Shown here piece by piece: positions 52,326-61,630 of a DNA stretch of 64,000 nt. The DNA lies in contig JAFLEI010000004.1 of the NCBI GenBank assembly GCA_017301975.1, positions 1-64,000 of the forward strand, in the 5' to 3' direction. Each line of letters begins with the position of its first letter. Positions within the stretch are counted from its first letter, which is position 1. The stretch comes from Verrucomicrobiota bacterium (GTDB lineage: Bacteria; Verrucomicrobiota; Verrucomicrobiia; Verrucomicrobiales; Verrucomicrobiaceae). A model generated the notes under the pieces. It did no database searches. It saw nothing but the letters and a program-made list of their open reading frames with translations, and was not told the origin of the DNA. The position numbers and the translations under genes were made by a program.

Positions 52326-53263
52326 TGCCACCATTCATCGAAAATCCAAACCCACGCATCGCCATCATCGGCTCCGGTGCCGTCGGCTGCTACTATGGCG
52401 GGCGGCTGGCACAGCATGGGAATGACGTGCATTTTTTAATGCGCTCGGATTATGAGCAGGTGAAGCAGCATGGGCTCAAGATCAGCAGCCCTCTCGGCGA
52501 CTTCGAGCTCCCGCAGGTGCACTGCTACCGCAGCACAGCGGAGATCGGAGAGTGCGATCTGGTGATCATCGCGATGAAGGCCACCGCGAATGAGGCGTTG
52601 CTCTCTTTGCTGCCGCCGCTGCTGCACAAAAAGACGATGATCCTGACGCTGCAAAACGGGTTGGGCAGTGATGATTTTCTGGCGCGGCACTTTGGCTCTG
52701 TGCATGTGCTGGGCGGATTGTGTTTCGTGTGCATCAACCGCATCGCGCCGGGTGTGATTCATCACATTGCGCAGGGACAGATTGCTCTAGGCGAGCACAG
52801 TGGTGCGCCGCAGGTGCGCACGGAGGCACTGGCGGCGGAATTCCGGCGCTGTGGCATCGAGTGCCAGGTGGAGCCCAGTTTGCTCACGGCGCGGTGGAAG
52901 AAGCTGGTGTGGAATATTCCGTTCAATGGTCTTTCGATTGCTGCCGGTGGCAAGGACACGGCGGCGATTTTGGCTGATGAAGTTTTGGAGCAGCGGGTGC
53001 GGGGTTTGATGCGTGAGATCATCGAGACTGCGGGGAAACTGGGTCATGCGATTCCGTTGTCGCTCATCGATGATATGATCGAGCGGACGCGCACGATGTC
53101 TGCGTACAAGCCAAGCAGCCTCATTGATTTTCTTGCGGGCAGCGAGGTGGAACTGGAGGCGATCTGGGGCGAACCGATGCGCCAGGCGAAGGCGGCGGGG
53201 ATTGAGATGCCGCAGGTGGAGAGGTTGTATGAGGAGTTGAAGGAGCGGATTGCCGCCAGATAG
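52325..53263 (+). CDS. 2-dehydropantoate 2-reductase (ApbA/PanE family)
   Basis: Starting at 52325, the 312-residue protein has the NADP-binding motif IAIIGSGAVGCYYGGRLAQHG, then LTLQNGLGSDD and the catalytic-Lys region ARWKKLVWNIPFNGLS. PanE reduces ketopantoate to pantoate for pantothenate synthesis. Bacteria often have paralogues with other substrates, so the family is secure but not the exact step. The gene is coupled to the small upstream gene. Confidence 0.87.
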   Translation: MPPFIENPNPRIAIIGSGAVGCYYGGRLAQHGNDVHFLMRSDYEQVKQHGLKISSPLGDFELPQVHCYRSTAEIGECDLVIIAMKATANEALLSLLPPLLHKKTMILTLQNGLGSDDFLARHFGSVHVLGGLCFVCINRIAPGVIHHIAQGQIALGEHSGAPQVRTEALAAEFRRCGIECQVEPSLLTARWKKLVWNIPFNGLSIAAGGKDTAAILADEVLEQRVRGLMREIIETAGKLGHAIPLSLIDDMIERTRTMSAYKPSSLIDFLAGSEVELEAIWGEPMRQAKAAGIEMPQVERLYEELKERIAAR

Positions 53264-53274
53264 TGGTCCGCAAT

Positions 53275-54033
53275 ATGTCCCTCATCGCCCTTCAAAACGC
53301 CCGTCCTGAAACTGCCATCGTGCTGGGTTCCGGCCTTGGAGCCGTGGCGGATGCGTTTAGGATTGAAAGTGAAGTTGCTTATGCGGAGGTGCCGGGATTG
53401 AGCGCTTCCACCGTGCCGGGGCATTCGGGGCGCTTTGCTTTGGCGCGGCATCACGGCAAGCCCATCCTCCTCGCGCAAGGACGGCGGCATTTGTATGAGG
53501 GACTCACGGCGTATGAGGTGACGGCGAGCATTCGGTTCATGCATGAGATCGGGGTGAAGCGCGTGGTGCTCACGAATGCAGCGGGTGCGATTGATGAGAA
53601 CTTCCATGTGGGTGGGCTGATGCTGATCACGGATCACATCAATCTTCAGGGCACCACGCCGCTAATGGGCGGGCCGAACTTCCATGACATGAGTGAGGTG
53701 TACTCGCGGACGTGGTGTGAGAGGTTTCATGCGGCGAGTGTGGAGATTGGTTTGAAGCTGCACGCAGGCGTGTATGCCGGACTGCTGGGTCCCCAGTATG
53801 AAACACCGGCGGAAATTCGGATGCTGCGTACGCTGGGTGCAGATGCGGTGGGCATGTCCACGGTACCCGAGGCGATTCAGGCGCGTGCGTTAGGGATGGA
53901 AGTGGCGGGTATTTCGATGCTCACCAACTGGGCCGCTGGATTGAGAGCGCAGACGCTGCACCACGCGGAGGTGGTGGAGGTGGGGAAGACGGCGGGGATG
54001 TATCTGGCGAGGCTGTTGAAGGCAGCGGTGTAA
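53275..54033 (+). CDS. Purine-nucleoside phosphorylase (trimeric type)
   Basis: The 252-residue protein has IVLGSGLG near residue 15, VPGHSGRFALARHHGKPI, QGRRHLYEG, LTNAAGAID, GPQYETPAEIRML and MSTVPEAIQARALGMEVAGISMLTNWAAG. These are blocks of the low-molecular-weight PNP family that cleaves guanosine/inosine with phosphate. ATG at 53275 is preferred over GTG at 53263, which would overlap the panE-family stop. Confidence 0.92.
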   Translation: MSLIALQNARPETAIVLGSGLGAVADAFRIESEVAYAEVPGLSASTVPGHSGRFALARHHGKPILLAQGRRHLYEGLTAYEVTASIRFMHEIGVKRVVLTNAAGAIDENFHVGGLMLITDHINLQGTTPLMGGPNFHDMSEVYSRTWCERFHAASVEIGLKLHAGVYAGLLGPQYETPAEIRMLRTLGADAVGMSTVPEAIQARALGMEVAGISMLTNWAAGLRAQTLHHAEVVEVGKTAGMYLARLLKAAV

Positions 54034-54074
54034 TAAGTTTTACGACAAACAGAATAACTTGATTAATTCCATAT

Positions 54075-54542
54075 ATGAACTCAGCGAGCTATTGCCGAAT
54101 CTTTGCTTCACTAGCTTTGCTGCTTGTTTCAACCTTAGTAGTTGCACAGACAGACGTATCCAAAACAAAAAATAAACTGGATGCGTTGCTCAAGGAATTT
54201 CCGGGAATGTTCCGTGATGCATTGCATGAATATGCCAAAATAAGGCTCAGGGATGAAACTCTGATGGAGTCCAGAAAAGAGTTTGAGGCGAACAATAAAA
54301 TCACCGAACTGAAGCTGGATCAGATATCTGATGATTCGCCCCAAGTTTCATTCAGATTAGGCAACTCTACCACCCCAAAAACTTATTGGGAATTCACCCT
54401 GAATGTCAAAGACCAGAGGTGGGTGTTTTCACGCGCCATTGCTTCTACTGATGGCTTCCAATTGACGCTATTAGATAGCGACTCCGGGCCATTTTTACGC
54501 AAGGCTTTCGCAAAACTGCAGTCGAATGAAATAGCGAAATAG
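54075..54542 (+). CDS. Exported hypothetical protein, 155 aa, AT-rich
   Basis: No family recognised. The protein starts with a signal peptide (residues 1-24), then a charged helical region (KNKLDALLKEFPGMFRDALHEYAKIRLRDE) and a beta-rich second half. The gene and its flanks are richer in A/T than the neighbours, suggesting recent acquisition or low expression. It is convergent with bioB. Confidence 0.65.
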   Translation: MNSASYCRIFASLALLLVSTLVVAQTDVSKTKNKLDALLKEFPGMFRDALHEYAKIRLRDETLMESRKEFEANNKITELKLDQISDDSPQVSFRLGNSTTPKTYWEFTLNVKDQRWVFSRAIASTDGFQLTLLDSDSGPFLRKAFAKLQSNEIAK

Positions 54543-54546
54543 ACTT

Positions 54547-55584
54547 CTAGCAGCACCCGTTCGCCTTCTCCATCTCGCAGGCTTGCTCCTCGGTGCAGCA
54601 GGGCATGAGGGGGCGGCCTTCGTTGGCTTCGGGAGCTTCCATCTCAGGATTCGGAGCCTGGGGGGCGAGGCCGAGGTCGCGGAGGAGTTTCATGTCCTCG
54701 TTGGCGCGGGGGTTGGCGGCGGTGAGGAGCTTGTCGCCGTAGAAGATGGAGTTGGCACCGGCAAAGTAGGCGAGGGCCTGAGCTTCGCGGCTCAGGTTCG
54801 TGCGGCCGGCGCTGAGGCGCACCTTGGCCTTCGGCACGGCGATGCGGGTGACGGCGATCATGCGGATGAAGGCGAAGGAATCGACGACTTCGTTGTCGCC
54901 CATGGGGGTGCCTTTGATAGGCATGAGGGCGTTGATCGGGATGCTCTCAGGCTGGGGATTGAAGTTCGAGATGACTTCCAGCATCTTCAGGCGGTCTTCG
55001 ATGGTCTCACCGAGGCCGAGGATGCCGCCGCAGCAGACGGACATGCCGGCATCCTGCGCGTGGCGGATGGTGCGCAGGCGGTCGTCAAAGGTGTGGGTGC
55101 TGACGATGTTCGGGTAGTGCTCCGGGGAGGTGTCCACGTTGTGGTTGTAGGCGGTGACGCCGGCTTCCTTGAGATCGGTGGCCTCTTCCGCTCCGAGCTG
55201 GCCGAGGGTGACGCAGACTTCCATGCCGAGCTTGGAAACATCCCGTACGATGTCGAGAACCTGGTCGAATTTCTGCGTTCCTTTGCGCACGCCCTTCCAG
55301 GCGGCGCCCATGCAGAAGCGGGTGGAGCCATTGGCGCGGGCGGCGAGGGCGCGCTCCATGACCTGCTCCTTGGGCATGAGATCTTCCTTCTGCAGGCCGG
55401 TGCTGTAGCGGGCGCTCTGGGCGCAGTAGCCGCAGTCTTCGCTGCAACCGCCGGTCTTGATGCTGAGAAGGGTGCAGAGCTGGACTTCATTGCCGGTCCA
55501 ATGCTCGTCATGCACGGCGCGGGCCTGCTTCAGGAGATCAAAAAAGGGCTGGTGATAGATGCGGTGAAGTTCGGCGAAAGTCAT
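54547..55584 (-). CDS. bioB: Biotin synthase
   Basis: BioB is a radical-SAM enzyme that inserts sulfur into dethiobiotin. The 345-residue protein has the radical-SAM cluster Cys47, Cys51 and Cys54 in KTGGCSEDCGYCAQS, and family blocks FCMGAAWKGVRKGT, AYNHNVDTSPEHYPN, CCGGILGLGETIEDR and the second-cluster Arg region RLSAGRTNLS. The C terminus has an extra CCTEEQACEMEKANGCC, a Cys-rich tail. No other bio genes are adjacent. Confidence 0.95.
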   Translation of the reverse strand: MTFAELHRIYHQPFFDLLKQARAVHDEHWTGNEVQLCTLLSIKTGGCSEDCGYCAQSARYSTGLQKEDLMPKEQVMERALAARANGSTRFCMGAAWKGVRKGTQKFDQVLDIVRDVSKLGMEVCVTLGQLGAEEATDLKEAGVTAYNHNVDTSPEHYPNIVSTHTFDDRLRTIRHAQDAGMSVCCGGILGLGETIEDRLKMLEVISNFNPQPESIPINALMPIKGTPMGDNEVVDSFAFIRMIAVTRIAVPKAKVRLSAGRTNLSREAQALAYFAGANSIFYGDKLLTAANPRANEDMKLLRDLGLAPQAPNPEMEAPEANEGRPLMPCCTEEQACEMEKANGCC

Positions 55585-55700
55585 GAGCGCCCATCATTGG
55601 CGCAAAAAGAGCGTTTTGGCAATCCGCTCCTCCTCTTACTCCTCATCCCGGGCCGGGGGGATGTCCAAGGGGGGGAACAGGAGGAAGAGTCCGGGCACGC

Positions 55701-56720
55701 TCAGCTCAGCCACGCATCCCTGTGTTCCGCCACAAAGGCATCGTCATTGAGATGCGGGTAGGCGGCATAGACGCGGTCGATTTCTTCCATCTGGCCGGGA
55801 CTGAGGGATTCGTGCTCGTCGAGGCACCAGAGGCCTTCGAGGAGGCCCTGGCGGCGGAGAACTTCGTGGAGGCCGGCGATGCAGCCGTGGTAGGCGTTGG
55901 CCGCGTCGAAGAAGGCGGCGTTGCTGTCGGTGACTTCGATGCCGAGGCGCAGGAGGGCGGAAGTGGCTTCGGCGTTGCGGCATTGTTCCAAAAGCTCGAC
56001 GGCGCGCTGGGTCCACACGGACCAGTGGCCGAGGAGGCCGCCAACGATGCGGCGTTCTTTGCCGCCCACACGATAGGGCGTGAGAAAGTCAGCGACGATG
56101 TTGTCGTCGTTGCCGGTGTAGAGGGCGATGTCGTCGCGGCCGGCTTCGATGACGGCACGGACGACGTCGAGGGTTTGATAGCGGTTGAACGGGGCCATCT
56201 TGATGGCGACGACGTTTTCGATTTCGGCAAAGCGACGCCAGAAGGAGTGGGGCAGGACGCGGCCGCCGACGCTGGGCTGCAGATAGAAGCCGACGATGGG
56301 CAGCACCTCGGCCACGGCGCGGCAGTGGGCGATGCGTTCATCCTCGGTGGCCGCAGGCAGCGCGCCGAGACTGAGGAGTCCGGCGTGGTAGCCGAGGTCG
56401 CGCAGCAGTTCGGCCTCACCGACGGCCTGTGGTGTGGCTCCGCAGATGCCGCCGATACGCACGAGGGGTGTGGCGGCGCGGTCCATTTCTTCCTTCGCGA
56501 GTTCGAGGACCGGCTTGAACAGGCCGATCTGTGGATCGCGAATGGCAAACTGGGTGGTGTGCACGCCGACGGCGAGGCCGCCGACACCGGCGGCGATGTA
56601 ATAGCGGGCCAGGGCGCGCTGGCGCCGTTCATCCAGCCTGCGCTGCGCGGTGAGCGCGAGCGGATGCGCGGGGATGGCGAGGCCGTGCTGGAGCAGAGTG
56701 CGAAAGTCGAAGTTGTTCAT
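55701..56720 (-). CDS. Dihydrodipicolinate synthase-family lyase
   Basis: From ATG at 56720 the 339-residue protein has a TIM-barrel DHDPS pattern: AAGVGGLAVGVHTTQ near residue 44, VRIGGICGATPQAV, GFYLQPSVGG with Tyr146, the Schiff-base Lys174 in VVAIKMAPFNRYQT, and YTGNDDNIVADF. It differs from true DapA in length and blocks, and may be a sugar-acid or other aldolase. The SGNH esterase gene is divergent, 48 bases away, so a shared carbohydrate role is possible. Confidence 0.82.
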   Translation of the reverse strand: MNNFDFRTLLQHGLAIPAHPLALTAQRRLDERRQRALARYYIAAGVGGLAVGVHTTQFAIRDPQIGLFKPVLELAKEEMDRAATPLVRIGGICGATPQAVGEAELLRDLGYHAGLLSLGALPAATEDERIAHCRAVAEVLPIVGFYLQPSVGGRVLPHSFWRRFAEIENVVAIKMAPFNRYQTLDVVRAVIEAGRDDIALYTGNDDNIVADFLTPYRVGGKERRIVGGLLGHWSVWTQRAVELLEQCRNAEATSALLRLGIEVTDSNAAFFDAANAYHGCIAGLHEVLRRQGLLEGLWCLDEHESLSPGQMEEIDRVYAAYPHLNDDAFVAEHRDAWLS

Positions 56721-56768
56721 GAAAGTTTGCTTCGCATGCTGGAGGCGAAACCTTTCAACCGAGTCCTT

Positions 56769-58052
56769 ATGCTGCGCCACCTGCTGTTTTCGCTTTTTGC
56801 CACCGCCGCCCTTCATGCTGCTGATGAGTTCCCGCTGGTTCCAGCGCAGGAGTGCCACCCGCGCAATGGGCTACCTAATTTCTTTGCCGAGGCGAACACG
56901 GCAGGTGCAGAGATCAAGATCGGCTACCTCGGCGGCTCGATCACGGCGCAGAACGGCTGGCGGCCAAAGACGCTGGCATATTTCCAGAAGACTTATCCGC
57001 AGGCGAAGTTCAGTGAGATCAATGCGGCGATCGGGGGCACCGGCTCGGACCTGGGTGTGTTTCGCTTGAAGCAGGACGTGCTGGATCACAAGCCGGACCT
57101 GATGTTTGTGGAATTCGCCGTGAATGACGGCGGTGCTTCGCCGGAGCAGATCTTCCGCTGCATGGAGGGTATCGTACGGCAGACGTGGAAAGCGCTGCCG
57201 GAGTGCGACATCTGCTTTGTTTATACCGTGACCGAGGCGCTGGTGCCGGCGATGCTGGAAGGGAAATTCCAGCGCTCCGCGAGTACGATGGAAAAGATCG
57301 CTGATCACTACGGCATCCCGACGATTCACATGGGCATGGAAGTGGCGAAGCTGGCGAAGGAAGGCAAGCTGGTGTGGAAGGCCAAGCTGCCGAAGACGGA
57401 CGAGGAGAAGAAGGCGCTGGAGGGGAAATTTGTCTTTGCCCCCGACAGCGTGCATCCCCATCCGGAGACCGGCCATGAATTGTACCTCGCGGCCATTGTG
57501 CGCTCGCTCGAGCCGATCAAGGCGGCTTCGAAAACAGCCGGTGCGCACGTGCTGGGCGAGCCCTTCATTGCCACGAATTATGAGCAGGCCAAGCTGCTGC
57601 CGATCTCTGCTGCCATGCTGTCGAAGGGATTCACGCTGCTGGATCCGAAGACGGATGATTTTGGCAAACGCTGGGCGAACCGCATGACCACACTGCACAA
57701 AGGCTCGCAGCCTGGCGATGCGATCACCTTCAAGTTCAAAGGCACGCGTTGCTCCATCTATGACATCATCGGCCCGGACTGCGGGCAGGTGAGCATCACG
57801 CTGGATGATCAGCCGGCGAAGGTCGTGCCGCGTTTTGATGCTTACTGCACCTACCACCGCCTCAGCGCGCTGGTGATCGGCAGTGACCTCGAAGACAAGG
57901 TGCATTCGGTGAAGATCGTGATTGATGGGAAGCAGCCGGACAAAGCGACCATTCTGGCGAAGAACGGCAACAAGATCGACAAGCCCGAGCGCTTTGATGG
58001 CACGGCCTTTTATCCTGGTGCGATCCTGCTGGTGGGAGAGCTGGTGAAATAG
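56769..58052 (+). CDS. Secreted SGNH hydrolase
   Basis: Starting at 56769, the 427-residue protein has a signal peptide (MLRHLLFSLFATAALHA). It has the SGNH active-site blocks: Ser57 in YLGGSITAQ, Gly in AAIGGTGSD, Asn119 in EFAVNDGG, and Asp226/His229 in APDSVHPHPETGH. It is probably an acetyl- or other ester hydrolase acting on glycans. The C-terminal 170 residues form an accessory domain. Reading the earlier frame from 55722 is an artefact of overlap with the DHDPS gene. Confidence 0.88.
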   Translation: MLRHLLFSLFATAALHAADEFPLVPAQECHPRNGLPNFFAEANTAGAEIKIGYLGGSITAQNGWRPKTLAYFQKTYPQAKFSEINAAIGGTGSDLGVFRLKQDVLDHKPDLMFVEFAVNDGGASPEQIFRCMEGIVRQTWKALPECDICFVYTVTEALVPAMLEGKFQRSASTMEKIADHYGIPTIHMGMEVAKLAKEGKLVWKAKLPKTDEEKKALEGKFVFAPDSVHPHPETGHELYLAAIVRSLEPIKAASKTAGAHVLGEPFIATNYEQAKLLPISAAMLSKGFTLLDPKTDDFGKRWANRMTTLHKGSQPGDAITFKFKGTRCSIYDIIGPDCGQVSITLDDQPAKVVPRFDAYCTYHRLSALVIGSDLEDKVHSVKIVIDGKQPDKATILAKNGNKIDKPERFDGTAFYPGAILLVGELVK

Positions 58053-58212
58053 GCGCGGTCATTCCGTGGACCCGCCGGGGGAAACTTGCTTTCACCCGAA
58101 TGCCCTCATGCCTTTTCCTTCCTCAACTCTGAATATTCCTCAGGGCTGATGGTTTGATGAACCGCTGTTAAGGACCGTATAAACCCTGATTCAATGTCGC
58201 AGGGCCGGGCAA

Positions 58213-58242
58213 GGCTTACCGTTATGAAAATAATGGTATGCC
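58213..58242 (+). promoter_or_regulatory. GNRA-capped RNA hairpin in the kinase leader
   Basis: GGC, one T, TACCGTTAT, GAAA loop, ATAATGGTA, one T, GCC. The arms pair with one G-U and one T-T mismatch, and the GAAA loop fits a GNRA tetraloop. The hairpin ends 9 bases before the kinase ATG, so it could block ribosome binding or be bound by a regulator. Confidence 0.5.
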
Positions 58243-58251
58243 CTATTTCTT

Positions 58252-61200
58252 ATGAGCCACGACCCTGCCCGCGTCGAGCAGCTCTTCAATGAGGCGCTCG
58301 AACGTGCGAACCACATTGAGCGCCATGTCTTTCTCACAGGAGCTTGTGGGAATGACACGGCATTGTGGAATGAGGTCTGGGACCGGCTGCGCAATCACCC
58401 CGGCGACGGCGGCCGGCAGCGCCGCACGCGGGGCATCCGGGTACCAAAGGCGCCTGCCAATGGTCTGATCGAGGAGAAACCGGGGGACATGATCGGCCCT
58501 TACCGGCTGCTGCAAATCATCGATGACAGTACCAGCAGCACGATGTGGATGGCGGAGCGAAACGCCCGCGTGGCGGAGTTTGTGGCCATCAAGATCGTGG
58601 CTGCTGCTGCGAATGATTTCCTGATCCGCTATGAGGCGCAGAAGCATTCGCTGGCGCTGCTGGACCATCCCTCCATCGCCCGCCCCCATGCCTGCGGCAT
58701 GACGCCCGGCGGCAGGCCTTACCTCGTCACTGAGCTGCTGCATGGCACGCCCATCACCCAGTTTTGCGATGATCAAAAGCTCTCGCTGCTGACCCGCGTA
58801 CGGCTGTTCATCCAAGTCTGTGACGCCATCCATCATGCCCATCAGAAAGGCGTGGCGCATGGAGATCTGCACCCCTCCAATCTCCTCGTCAGATGGGGCG
58901 ATCAAGGCGAGCCGGTGCTAAAAGTGACGGACTTCGGCATCGCCAAGGCGATGAACCATGCGCTGGTGGCACCGACGGGGCTGCTGCGGGCGCCGGTAGC
59001 CTACTTTTCCCCCGAACATGTGTCCGCCAAGGCGGTCGATGCGCGCAGCGATATTTACGCCCTGGGCATGCTGCTCTATGAGATGATCACCGGGCGACTG
59101 CCGATCCCCACTCCCAGAGACGCTGCGGAGCATCTAAATGAGGTGAAGCGGGCTGTGTGCGAGACTCTGGTGGAAAAGCCGTCCGCCCTGCTGCGCGCGC
59201 TGCCCAAGGCCCAGCTCACCGGTCTGGCTTTGAACCGGAAAGTGGAGACGGCCACCTACCCCGAACTCCTGGAGGAGCATTTCGACTGGGTGGTGATGCG
59301 CGCCTTGGAGAAGCGGCCCGAAAGCCGCTACCCGACCGTGGATGCGATGGAGAACGACTTTCTCCGCTACCTCAAAGAAGCAGCCGCCATGGAAGAAAAG
59401 CCGGAGGTCCAGGGCAGCGCGTTTGGCACGTTCATCAGCAATCACCGTGGTTTGTTTGCTCTCGCGGCAGGGCTGGTGCTGCTGATAACCGGAGGAATGG
59501 CGGTCATGGGCTGGCTGCTGGTGAAGGAGAGGCAGGAGGAGGTCCGCGTGGCCGCCAAACAAAGGGCCGAGTCCTTCTCCATGACCAGCCGCTTTCTGCA
59601 GGAGATGTTTGCTTTTCTGACGCCGGAAACGGTGAAGGGGAAGGACACCACGCTGGTCAAAAACATGCTGGACGCAGCCGTGGAGCATCTGGACGGACTG
59701 GCGGACAATCCTGAATCTGGGGCGCGGGCGCAGGAGACGATCGGGCTGACCTATCTGGCGCTGTCTGAGCCGCTGGATGCGCAGAAGCAGCTTCAGGGTG
59801 CATTGGAAAAGCGCAAGATCGCGCTCGGCGGAGAGCATCGGGATACCCTGCGGTCCATGCGACAGCTCGCGACGGCCATGGAAGCCGAAGGCCGGTTTGT
59901 CGATGCGGAGACCCTGCTGCGGAGGACCTTGAGCGCCCAGCAAAAGGCCCTGGGCCCGGACCACCCGGACACCTTTTTGACGATCACGGTGCTGGCGGCG
60001 GTTTGTGATGAGCAGGAAAAGCACCTGGAGGCCGAGACCTTGTTTCTCAATCTCTATCAGGTGCAGAAGCGCGTGCTGGGCGCGGACCACCTCGATACCT
60101 TTGCGACTCTCGGCAATCTGGCGAAATCTTACACCGTGCAGGGCCGACATGCGGACGCGATGAAACGACGTGGCGAGCAACTGGACGGGATGCGGCGGGT
60201 GCTGGGTGGCAATGATCCGCGCACGCTCGTCACCATGAACATCGCCGCCCAGGCGTGTGAAAAAGCGGGGATGCCTTCGGACGCGGAGAAGCTGTACTTC
60301 GGGGCGCTCGAGGTTTTGAAAAAATCTCTCGGTGCGGAGCATCCCGCCACGCTGGAACAGACGGACAAGGTGGCCCTGATGCTGGGACGACGTGGACGGC
60401 ATGCCGAAGCACTGAAGCTGCACCACGAATGCCTGGATGCGAAGCGTCGCATGCTCGGACCGAAGGACCCGCAGACCCTTTTTTCGATGAAGAATCTGGC
60501 GAACGAGTATGAAGCGCAGGGCAGGCTGGCCGAAGCCGAAGCCTCCCAGCAGCAGGTGCTGGAGACCTTGAAAACCGCGTTTCCTCCGGAGCATCCTGAG
60601 ATCCTCGCGCAAATGGACACCGTAGCGGGGGTGTATGATGCCCACGGCCGCCATGCTGACGCCACGAAGCTTCGGCAGGAGTCTCTGGCAGTAAGGCAGC
60701 GGGCGCTGGGCAGCAGCCATGTGCAAACCCTGCGCTCCATGCAGCAACTGGCGGCCTCGCTGGATGCGGATGGCAAGCATGCCCAAGCCATCACGCTGCA
60801 GAACGAAACGCTCGAAACCATGAAGACGGCCTACGGTCCGGGTGATCCTGACGTGCTCGCCCAGATGCAGGTGATGGCGGGCATGCATGACCGCCACGGG
60901 AACCACGCGGAGGCTGAAAAGATCTACGTGGCGCTGCTGCAGATTCAGCAGCGCGTCCTCGGCCTCGGACATGCCGAGACACTCACCACGATGTCAGGCC
61001 TGGCCACCACTCACTGGCATGCGGGCCGTCTCGAAGAAGCGGAGGCTCTGTACCAGCAGGTGCTGGAGCTGCAGCGCAAGCGCATGCCCGCCGACAACGC
61101 CGCAGTTGCATCTGCCGCCGCCGACCTCGGAAGCTTGTGGTTGCAATCCGGACAGCCGGCCAAGGCAGAGCCCCTGCTGCGCGACTGCCTGGAGCAGTGC

Positions 61201-61512
61201 ATCCAGCAGACGCCCGAACACTGGCTGCGCTTCAATGCCGAAAGCCTGCTGGGTGGCGCCCTCCTGCATCAGAACAAATACACCGAGGCGGGAACGCTGC
61301 TGCAGTCCGGCTACGACGGGCTGAACGCACGGGCTGATCAGCTGGCCAGACACGATCGATTTCACCTGCGTGATGCCATCGAACGCCTCGCCAGATTCAA
61401 TGACGCCACCGGCAATGCCGTCAAGGCGGCCCAGTGGCGGCAGAAGCTCGCGGAGTTTGATCAGCCACGCGCTGCCTCAAGCACTCCGAAACTTAGCATG
61501 AGCACGAAGTAG
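58252..61512 (+). CDS. Membrane serine/threonine kinase with TPR sensor repeats
   Basis: The 1086-residue protein has an N-terminal kinase domain (about 80-370), a membrane segment near 400-425 (FALAAGLVLLITGGMAVMGWLLV) and then about 600 residues of TPR/kinesin-light-chain-type repeats of 42 residues. Lys114 in VAIKIV and the DFG at 227-229 are kept. The catalytic loop reads HGDLHPSN in place of HRDLKPxN, and the glycine loop is DDSTSSTMW, without the usual Gly residues. It may have weakened or altered activity. The repeats carry LxLR-type hydrophobic positions. Confidence 0.87.
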   Translation: MSHDPARVEQLFNEALERANHIERHVFLTGACGNDTALWNEVWDRLRNHPGDGGRQRRTRGIRVPKAPANGLIEEKPGDMIGPYRLLQIIDDSTSSTMWMAERNARVAEFVAIKIVAAAANDFLIRYEAQKHSLALLDHPSIARPHACGMTPGGRPYLVTELLHGTPITQFCDDQKLSLLTRVRLFIQVCDAIHHAHQKGVAHGDLHPSNLLVRWGDQGEPVLKVTDFGIAKAMNHALVAPTGLLRAPVAYFSPEHVSAKAVDARSDIYALGMLLYEMITGRLPIPTPRDAAEHLNEVKRAVCETLVEKPSALLRALPKAQLTGLALNRKVETATYPELLEEHFDWVVMRALEKRPESRYPTVDAMENDFLRYLKEAAAMEEKPEVQGSAFGTFISNHRGLFALAAGLVLLITGGMAVMGWLLVKERQEEVRVAAKQRAESFSMTSRFLQEMFAFLTPETVKGKDTTLVKNMLDAAVEHLDGLADNPESGARAQETIGLTYLALSEPLDAQKQLQGALEKRKIALGGEHRDTLRSMRQLATAMEAEGRFVDAETLLRRTLSAQQKALGPDHPDTFLTITVLAAVCDEQEKHLEAETLFLNLYQVQKRVLGADHLDTFATLGNLAKSYTVQGRHADAMKRRGEQLDGMRRVLGGNDPRTLVTMNIAAQACEKAGMPSDAEKLYFGALEVLKKSLGAEHPATLEQTDKVALMLGRRGRHAEALKLHHECLDAKRRMLGPKDPQTLFSMKNLANEYEAQGRLAEAEASQQQVLETLKTAFPPEHPEILAQMDTVAGVYDAHGRHADATKLRQESLAVRQRALGSSHVQTLRSMQQLAASLDADGKHAQAITLQNETLETMKTAYGPGDPDVLAQMQVMAGMHDRHGNHAEAEKIYVALLQIQQRVLGLGHAETLTTMSGLATTHWHAGRLEEAEALYQQVLELQRKRMPADNAAVASAAADLGSLWLQSGQPAKAEPLLRDCLEQCIQQTPEHWLRFNAESLLGGALLHQNKYTEAGTLLQSGYDGLNARADQLARHDRFHLRDAIERLARFNDATGNAVKAAQWRQKLAEFDQPRAASSTPKLSMSTK

Positions 61513-61523
61513 GGGAGTTTGCA

Positions 61524-61553
61524 GTGGTTGACCGTCGTTGACGATGGTTGACG
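61524..61553. repeat. Three tandem 10-base units
   Basis: GTGGTTGACC, GTCGTTGACG and ATGGTTGACG share the core GTTGAC at 10-base spacing. The repeat lies between the convergent kinase and ctaA genes and ends 77 bases before the ctaA stop. Confidence 0.5.
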
Positions 61554-61630
61554 GTTGTTTTGAAGGGAGACACCCGAAGAGGAATGAAGTTCTCGGGGAG
61601 ACAATCGTTCTGCTCCGGCGCAGCCGAAGC

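Noticed and set aside
55722..56768. 349 codons upstream of the SGNH gene in the same frame
   Set aside because: They are antisense to the DHDPS-family gene; a signal peptide at 56769 marks the true start.
58201..58251. Cyclic-di-GMP (GEMM) riboswitch before the kinase
   Set aside because: There is a GNRA-capped stem, but the conserved core of GEMM-type aptamers and a second stem are not visible.
59134..60972. 612-codon minus-strand open frame
   Set aside because: It is antisense to the TPR region of the kinase and has no recognisable family.
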